Source: Rhizobium sp. NLR16a (lineage in GTDB: Bacteria; Pseudomonadota; Alphaproteobacteria; Rhizobiales; Rhizobiaceae). From it: a stretch of DNA of 64,000 nucleotides. How positions within the stretch are numbered: position 1 is the stretch's first letter; every line of letters begins with the position of its first letter. The notes below the pieces were generated by a model that was not told the DNA's origin, ran no database searches, and saw only the letters and a list, made by a program, of their open reading frames with translations. The position numbers and the translations under genes are program-made. The stretch covers positions 2,877,501-2,941,500 of the forward strand of contig NZ_CP072865.1 in NCBI RefSeq assembly GCF_017948245.1, written 5' to 3'. Positions 59,295 to 64,000 of the stretch are shown piece after piece.

Positions 59295-60356
59295 TCATTC
59301 CATAGGCCGTCGGCCCTCCCAAGCGTCCTGCAGAAGCTGGCGGATCGCACTCCGTTCGATCGGCCGCGGATTCCAGTAGGGATTCTCGACAGCGATCGCA
59401 GCCGCGCGATCGAGATCGATTTCTGTCAGCCCGAATTCCTTGAGCGATAGGGGCGATCCGATCGCCCTGGCGAAATCCCAGAGCCCGCCACCGATGGCGC
59501 CGCCGAAAATCTCGGCCGCTCCTGCCAGCTCCGATGCCGCGGCTGCGGCATTGAAAGCGGCCGTATGCGGCAGCATCACCGCATGGGTTTCGGCATGCGG
59601 CGTATCGAAGGAACCGCCGAGCGTGTGACAAATCTTGTGATGCAACGCCATGCCGACCGTGCCGAGCACCGAGCCGCAGAGCCAGGCGCCGTAAAGGGCA
59701 TCGCTGCGCGCCTCAGCGTTCTTCGGATCGTTGACGATAACCGGCAGGCTTCGGGCAAAGGCGCGCAGGCCTTCCAGCGCCATCAGGCTCGAAATCGGAT
59801 TGCGGTCTTGCGCGTAAAGCCCTTCGACGGCATGGGCCATGGCGTTCAGCCCACTCGTCACGCTCATGGCGACCGGCAGGCCGAGCGTCAGCGCGGAATC
59901 GTAAATCACGATCTCCGGCAATATCCTGGCATCGCGCACCGTCGTCTTGCGGCCGCCTTCGGTCTGCCCGAGGATCGGCGTCACCTCCGACCCGGCATAG
60001 GTCGTGGGAATGACGATCTGGAGAAGATCGGTGCGATAGGCAATCGCCTTGCCGAGCCCCGTTGTCGATCCGCCGCCGAGGGAGACGACGCAGTCCGCCG
60101 CGGTTTCCTCGACCACCCGCATCGCCGCCTCCGTCACCTCGACGGGCGTGTGCATGGTCGCGCCTGAGAAGACGCCGCAGGCAAGCGGCTCGATCTCTTC
60201 GGCCAGCGCCTGTGCATCAGCCTTCTGCTGCGGCGTCGAGAGGATCAGGGCCCGCTTGCAGCCGGCTTTGGCGACCCATTGCGCGACCCGGTTGCGGCTG
60301 CCGGCACCGAAGACGATTTGGGCGGGACTGCCCGCATAGGAAAAATCCTGGGTCAT
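59295..60356 (-). CDS. Maleylacetate reductase
   Basis: 353 residues starting MTQDFSYAGSPAQIVFGAGS. It belongs to the iron-type alcohol dehydrogenase group of maleylacetate reductases: the cofactor loop SLGGGSTTGLGKAIA, PTTYAGSEVTPILGQTEGG (family hallmark), and the HHKICHTLGGSFDTPHAETHA region with several His. It reduces maleylacetate to 3-oxoadipate with NAD(P)H. Four nt overlap the second dioxygenase, so both are co-translated. Together with the dioxygenase and hydroxylase it completes the hydroxyquinol route to central metabolism. Confidence 0.9.
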   Translation of the reverse strand: MTQDFSYAGSPAQIVFGAGSRNRVAQWVAKAGCKRALILSTPQQKADAQALAEEIEPLACGVFSGATMHTPVEVTEAAMRVVEETAADCVVSLGGGSTTGLGKAIAYRTDLLQIVIPTTYAGSEVTPILGQTEGGRKTTVRDARILPEIVIYDSALTLGLPVAMSVTSGLNAMAHAVEGLYAQDRNPISSLMALEGLRAFARSLPVIVNDPKNAEARSDALYGAWLCGSVLGTVGMALHHKICHTLGGSFDTPHAETHAVMLPHTAAFNAAAAASELAGAAEIFGGAIGGGLWDFARAIGSPLSLKEFGLTEIDLDRAAAIAVENPYWNPRPIERSAIRQLLQDAWEGRRPME

Positions 60357-61228
60357 GCCGCCCTCCCCGGCTTTGCTCGCACCATCACGAAGGTGAGGCT
60401 CAACGCCTTGGCGCGCTGTCCATCGATCTCGGACGGCTCGAAGCAGGCAATGAGCTCGGGCCGCACGCCGAAGAGGGCGTCTTCGCCAAGGTGTGGATCG
60501 CTCGCATCGTAAATCTGGGTGGTGATCGTCTCGAAGCCCTTGGCACGAACGACGAAATGCAGGTTCGCCGGGCGGCGCAGCGGACAGCCCGCCTCGGCGA
60601 GCAGCCGCCCGACCGGGCCATCGTCCGGCACGCCATAACCCGACGGCATGACGGAGCGGTAATGGAACCGTCCGTTGATATCGGTATGGAAGAGGCCGCG
60701 CAGATTATGTTCCGGCTGCAAATCCGGCTGCTGGTTCTCGTAAAAGCCCTCGGCATTCGCCTGCCAGGTTACGACCTCGGCGCCTGCGATCGGCAGGCCA
60801 TCGAGATCCTGCACCCGCACGGACACCGCCAGCGGCTCGCCGATCCCGTCGAGCGAGATCGAAGAACCCGATACCCTTTCTGGGGCATCATTGCGGAAAA
60901 ACGGTCCGCGAATGGTATTCGGCGTCGCCGCTTTCGGCCGCCGCGAATTGATTTCCTCGACCAGGGCCGACGCGCCGATGAGATCCGACAGAAGCACCCA
61001 TTCCTGTCGCCGCTCGTCCGAGGCATGGCCGACATCGGTCAGGAAGGCAATGACCTTGCGCCACTCGTCCTGGGTCGGGCGAAACTGCTTGATGAGATCA
61101 TGAACATGGATGACGGCGGCAGCGATCAGCCGTGACAGATTGCCGTCACTGCCAGCGGAGAAGCGTTCCGAGAAAACCTCCGCCGACGTCGCCTCGCTGA
61201 ATGTGAGCGCCTTTGCCCGCTCCGCCAT
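60353..61228 (-). CDS. Second intradiol-dioxygenase-family protein, His ligand replaced
   Basis: 291 residues from ATG 61228 (MAERAKALTFSEATSAEVFS) with GGAGG 6 nt upstream. The fold and spacing follow the intradiol dioxygenases: TQDEWRKVIAFLTDVGHASD (N-terminal helices), QANAEGFYENQQ (first Tyr), PSGYGVPDDGP (second Tyr), then RPANLHF, where the first His ligand is Asn222 (codon AAC 60563-60565) and His224 remains. The paralogue at 51848 has RPAHLHY. It is the first gene of the operon. Loss of one iron ligand suggests altered or lost dioxygenase activity, or a role in binding. Confidence 0.75.
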   Translation of the reverse strand: MAERAKALTFSEATSAEVFSERFSAGSDGNLSRLIAAAVIHVHDLIKQFRPTQDEWRKVIAFLTDVGHASDERRQEWVLLSDLIGASALVEEINSRRPKAATPNTIRGPFFRNDAPERVSGSSISLDGIGEPLAVSVRVQDLDGLPIAGAEVVTWQANAEGFYENQQPDLQPEHNLRGLFHTDINGRFHYRSVMPSGYGVPDDGPVGRLLAEAGCPLRRPANLHFVVRAKGFETITTQIYDASDPHLGEDALFGVRPELIACFEPSEIDGQRAKALSLTFVMVRAKPGRAA

Positions 61229-61298
61229 GCTCATCCTCCACGATCTCACGTGTACCCGAGATTGATACTAGCAGTCGGAATTGCATGGATTGATGATT

Positions 61299-61312
61299 TT
61301 GTTGCAAAACAA
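61299..61312 (+). promoter_or_regulatory. Candidate LysR box
   Basis: TTGTTGCAAAACAA is a perfect 5-bp inverted repeat (TTGTT/AACAA) with a 4-bp spacer. It lies in the 98-bp region shared by the divergent lysR gene and the hydroxyquinol operon. Confidence 0.45.
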
Positions 61313-61313
61313 T

Positions 61314-61328
61314 ATAACGGATCGTTAT
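61314..61328 (+). promoter_or_regulatory. Palindrome over the lysR start codon
   Basis: ATAACGGATCGTTAT is a perfect 6-bp inverted repeat (ATAACG/CGTTAT) that covers the first bases of the lysR ATG. It could be the autoregulatory site. Confidence 0.45.
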
Positions 61329-62277
61329 GAAGTTCGATGAACGTCACCTGATCCAGCTTGCCGCCGTTGTCAAAACAGGCGGCGTAACCGAAGGCGCGGC
61401 CTTGCTGGGCCTCGCTCAGCCTGCCGTTTCGCGCACCTTGTCCATGCTGGAGAAGCGCGTGGCCGAGCCGCTCTTCGTCAAGGGTCGCCGGCCATTGCAG
61501 CCGACGCCGTTTGGTCTTTCGCTCGCCGAACACGGCCTCGTCATGCTCGCAGCCTCACGCAAGGCCTCCGATCTCGTCGAAAGCTTCCGCGTCGGCAAGA
61601 GCGGCGTCGTACGGATCGGCGGCACGCCCTTCTTCATGGATGCGCTGATTGCCGGGCTGTGCGCGGAGTTTCAGACAAGCCGTCCGGACGTGCGGATCGA
61701 TCAAAGCTACGGTTATTTCCCGGATCTGCGCGCAGCGCTGAAGGCAGATCAGATCGACCTCGCCATATGCCCGATCGACATACTCGACGAGGGTTCCGGG
61801 CTCGAATTCCAGCAGATTCTCCCAGGCCGCAATGTCGTGGCCTGTCGGGTAACCCATCCGCTGCTTCTGAAACGGCGGCCGCAGCCGAGCCAACTGCTCG
61901 ACTATCCGTGGATTGCGCCGCCACCGGGAAGCCCGCTGCTGGCGGACCTGCGCGCGCTGCTGCTCTCCTTCGGCGCCACCGAGATCAAGATCCGCTATAC
62001 CGGCGGCTCGCTGATGAGTGTAATCAACTACCTGAAATCGGCGGATGCGCTGACCGTCATGCCGCACAGCGTCGTCTTCGCGCAGCGCAAGGAAAAGACG
62101 ATCACCGCACTGCCAATCACCATCCCTCATCCAGAGCGCGCCCTTGCGATCCTCAAGCGCGTCGATGCTCCACGAGCTCCCGCAGTCGATCAATTTGCCG
62201 AATTCGTCCGCCTGGGTTTCCAAGATCTTCGGCATCTGATCAAACGTCATGAGGAGTCGGTGATTTGGGGCGTTTGA
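61327..62277 (+). CDS. LysR-family regulator of the hydroxyquinol operon
   Basis: 316 residues from ATG 61327 (MKFDERHLIQLAAVVKTGGV). N-terminal winged HTH: VTEGAALLGLAQPAVSRTLSMLEKRVAEPLF. The effector-binding domain runs about 90-300 (VRIGGTPFFMDALIAGLCAEF, IDQSYGYFPDLRAALKADQIDLAIC). It is divergent from the operon, as is normal for LysR activators of aromatic pathways. The C-terminal tail is longer than usual by about 15 residues. Confidence 0.85.
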   Translation: MKFDERHLIQLAAVVKTGGVTEGAALLGLAQPAVSRTLSMLEKRVAEPLFVKGRRPLQPTPFGLSLAEHGLVMLAASRKASDLVESFRVGKSGVVRIGGTPFFMDALIAGLCAEFQTSRPDVRIDQSYGYFPDLRAALKADQIDLAICPIDILDEGSGLEFQQILPGRNVVACRVTHPLLLKRRPQPSQLLDYPWIAPPPGSPLLADLRALLLSFGATEIKIRYTGGSLMSVINYLKSADALTVMPHSVVFAQRKEKTITALPITIPHPERALAILKRVDAPRAPAVDQFAEFVRLGFQDLRHLIKRHEESVIWGV

Positions 62278-62625
62278 GAGCCCCCATGGGATACGAACCG
62301 GGACCGCGTCCTTGGCTAGAAGTCCCATATCTCCGATGTTCCAGCAGCAGGCTCGGCTGAGGCCGAGAAGGAATGACCGATTTGGGGCCGGTGGCCGACC
62401 GTCCGCTACGAGACACCCAACACCAAAAGCGGACATCAGAATTCTTGCCGCCGAGGCCTGAGATTGACCCCTTTTGCTGCCGCTCGAGATCGATCCGAGG
62501 ACGTGCGGTATGTGCTAGTATGCGGCCGGCGGAATGCGACAGACGCACTGCGACGGGCTTGTGATCGATCCGAAATACGCGCGACGGAGAGCCGACGTTG
62601 TACTTTTGGAGGGGAGACGAGGACG
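62278..62625. other. 348-bp intergenic region
   Basis: Between lysR and the sulfite-oxidase-family gene. Text near 62290-62320 resembles a tRNA T-loop but does not fold as a tRNA. Nothing else is recognised. GGAGGGGAG at 62608-62616 is the next gene's ribosome-binding site. Confidence 0.5.
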
Positions 62626-63735
62626 ATGGCGACACCACAGCAACCCAGTCTAATAGTTCGACAGAAATCCCCACCGAACATCGAGTTTCCGTTTGCGTCG
62701 CTCTCCGATTGGCTGATCCCAGCCGAGTTGTTCTTCGTGCGAAACCATTTCCCGTCGCCGGAGCTCGATGCGCGAGACTGGAGACTGCGCGTTGGCGGGG
62801 CGGTAGAGCGGCCGATCGAACTTGACCTCGACAGCATCAAGGCGATGCGGAGCACGACTTTCACTGCCGTCGTGGAGTGCGCAGGGAACGGGCGCGTCTA
62901 CTATGTGCCGCCGAAGGAGGGGTTACAGTGGCAGAACGGAGCCGTCGGCAACGCCGCCTGGACAGGTGTTCTTCTGCGCGAGGTTTTGGAAATGGCCGGC
63001 GTTAAGCGAACCGCACGTGAGGTTCTGCTGACAGGCGCCGACAGCGGCGTCGTCGACACGAACAAGAAAACGGCTTCTCCTGGCCCCATCGCTTTTGCGC
63101 GCAGTTTACCGCTTGAGAAGGCCATCGCTGACAGCACGATCCTTGCCTATTCGATGAACGAGGAGCCGTTGACGCGCGATCACGGCTACCCACTACGAGC
63201 GGTGGTGGGTGGCTGGTTCGGCATGGCTTGGATCAAGTGGATTACGGATATCACGGTTGTGGAACAACCGTTCCTCGGCTACTGGCAGGCGCGCGACTAT
63301 TTCCGTTGGGAACGCAGCCTCGGGGAACCCACGCTGGTTCCCCTTGCGGAGATGGAGGTCAAAGCGCAGATCGCGCGTCCCGTAGAGGGGGCGCACCTCA
63401 TTGCCGGCCAACCCTACCGGATTTTCGGAGCCGCTTGGAGCGGGGAGGCTGCTATCCGGCAGGTGCAGGTCTGCACGGGAGATGGCAGGGGCTGGCGCGA
63501 GGGAAGGCTCCTCGAAACAGAACGTCCCTTTGCATGGCGCTTGTGGGAGTACATATGGACCCCTGAAGAAGTGGGGCGATATACACTGCGATGTCGCGCG
63601 ATCGATGGGGCGGGGTGCGTGCAGCCCGACCTTCCGCGTTCCGACTGCGAGAGCTACGCGGCCAATTGGATCGTTCCGGTGGAGGTTACCGTCGTTCCCG
63701 AGCAACGAAAATACGAGGAGGAATTCGTGATCTAA
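62626..63735 (+). CDS. Sulfite-oxidase-family molybdopterin oxidoreductase
   Basis: 369 residues from ATG 62626 (MATPQQPSLIVRQKSPPNIE). The Moco-ligating Cys is in FTAVVECAGNGR, the standard sulfite oxidase motif. The oxidoreductase domain includes HGYPLRAVVGGWFGMAWIKW. The C-terminal Mo-co dimerisation domain is present (RPVEGAHLIAGQPYRIFGAAWSG). No signal peptide or cytochrome b5 domain, so it is probably cytosolic. It differs from the Tat-exported molybdoenzyme at 39287. The frame stays open upstream but that text lacks a ribosome-binding site. Confidence 0.85.
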   Translation: MATPQQPSLIVRQKSPPNIEFPFASLSDWLIPAELFFVRNHFPSPELDARDWRLRVGGAVERPIELDLDSIKAMRSTTFTAVVECAGNGRVYYVPPKEGLQWQNGAVGNAAWTGVLLREVLEMAGVKRTAREVLLTGADSGVVDTNKKTASPGPIAFARSLPLEKAIADSTILAYSMNEEPLTRDHGYPLRAVVGGWFGMAWIKWITDITVVEQPFLGYWQARDYFRWERSLGEPTLVPLAEMEVKAQIARPVEGAHLIAGQPYRIFGAAWSGEAAIRQVQVCTGDGRGWREGRLLETERPFAWRLWEYIWTPEEVGRYTLRCRAIDGAGCVQPDLPRSDCESYAANWIVPVEVTVVPEQRKYEEEFVI

Positions 63736-63924
63736 TCACCCGCATGGTGCGGAATGGGGCTCTTGGCGCAAGTGTGACCCGCGTTGTCACTGCGTCATGT
63801 CGCTTTGCAGCAATAGCGCCCCTTTGGCTGAATGACCATGAGAAAGGCGCAAAGCTGATCGAATCTCGTTAGAGCCTCTCAGAGCAAAGAGGAACGGCCC
63901 CACGACGTGCAGGGCGGTCTCTAT

Positions 63925-64000
63925 TCAGATCTCAGTCCGCTCGGCCAGTTCCAGTGCATCCTCAATGTCGACGCCAAGATACCTGACCGTGTTCTCGATC
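63925..64000 (-). CDS. Tyrosine recombinase/integrase, C-terminal end (partial)
   Basis: On the minus strand the frame entering from the right edge reads IENTVRYLGVDIEDALELAE-RTEI and stops at 63927-63925. The segment TVRYLGVDIEDALELAE is the C-terminal helix ending of tyrosine-type site-specific recombinases found in rhizobial integrases and transposons, just after the active-site Tyr. The catalytic domain lies beyond the window. The 190 bp between this and the molybdoenzyme show no gene. Confidence 0.7.
   Translation of the reverse strand, partial: IENTVRYLGVDIEDALELAERTEI

Noticed and set aside
62290..62345. tRNA-like text on the minus strand (GGTTCGTATCCC)
   Set aside because: The bases flanking the apparent T-loop do not pair and no acceptor stem or anticodon arm can be formed.

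Overview
This is a stretch of high-GC alphaproteobacterial DNA. The gene content, the many intergenic palindromic repeats, the GGAGG ribosome-binding sites and the best-recognised families (HWE-type histidine kinase, paired ArsR/AHSA1 genes, SOS peptidase next to small zinc-ribbon proteins) fit Rhizobium or a close relative, most like the R. leguminosarum/R. etli group. That assignment comes from pattern recognition; no database was searched.

Layout. (1) 1-10.2 kb, all minus strand: a phage head/packaging module read right to left. The order is a small protein resembling the GTA head-spike base, small terminase, large terminase, portal, a small Cys/His protein, scaffold, major capsid, a probable decoration protein, two connector-type genes and a structural gene cut by the left window edge. 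Genes are tightly packed, with several 4-base overlaps, and look like a podovirus (BPP-1/P22-type) morphogenesis block. (2) 10.2-11.1 kb: a diverged tandem duplication of about 360-370 bp built on a REP-like palindrome that recurs at 2.5, 12.0 and 23.3 kb. (3) 11.1-23.1 kb: chromosomal-type genes. These include a secreted dienelactone-hydrolase-like protein, a YidB-like protein, an AAC(3)-family acetyltransferase, a three-gene envelope/stress operon, a BNR-repeat protein, two ArsR-AHSA1 units, a GFA protein, a GST, a membrane-anchored hydrolase and a cupin. Two relic genes are present. (4) 23.7-30.0 kb: a giant 1776-residue repeat protein ending in a glucose/sorbosone-dehydrogenase propeller, with a near-perfect 1,050-bp internal duplication, followed by a secreted polysaccharide lyase. 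(5) 30.0-36.6 kb: an accessory, decaying zone. It has few intact genes, several frameshifted or nonsense genes (sunset-domain protein, thermonuclease, a small gene before the SOS peptidase), four minus-strand intrinsic terminators and a MITE with 34-bp terminal inverted repeats.

(6) 36.7-39.0 kb: a PAS-GAF-PAS-HWE kinase fused to a receiver. (7) 39.1-47.7 kb: a block bracketed by 44-bp imperfect direct repeats. It carries a Tat/lipoprotein molybdopterin oxidoreductase with its cytochrome b partner and a DUF5666 protein under a TetR regulator with two matching operators; an SDR and a divergent AraC regulator; an L-Asp/Glu-racemase-like enzyme; and an MFS exporter with its own TetR regulator and two matching 16-bp operators. 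(8) 47.8-51.7 kb: an atypical EF-G-like GTPase and zwf. (9) 51.8-62.3 kb: a complete-looking hydroxyquinol (1,2,4-trihydroxybenzene) catabolic operon. It encodes intradiol dioxygenase 1, an FAD phenolic hydroxylase, a five-gene branched-chain-amino-acid-type ABC importer, maleylacetate reductase and a second intradiol dioxygenase in which one iron-binding His is Asn. A divergent LysR gene flanks it. (10) 62.6-64.0 kb: a sulfite-oxidase-family protein and the C-terminal end of a tyrosine recombinase cut by the right edge.

How the parts work together. The aromatic operon reads as import of an aromatic acid or phenol, hydroxylation to hydroxyquinol, ring cleavage to maleylacetate and reduction to 3-oxoadipate, with LysR control. 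The molybdopterin/cytochrome pair reads as a periplasmic redox enzyme fed from the quinone pool. The most notable observations are the His-to-Asn second dioxygenase, the duplicated giant dehydrogenase, the paired TetR operators, the direct-repeat-bracketed 8.6-kb block, the MITE and the cluster of freshly broken genes.
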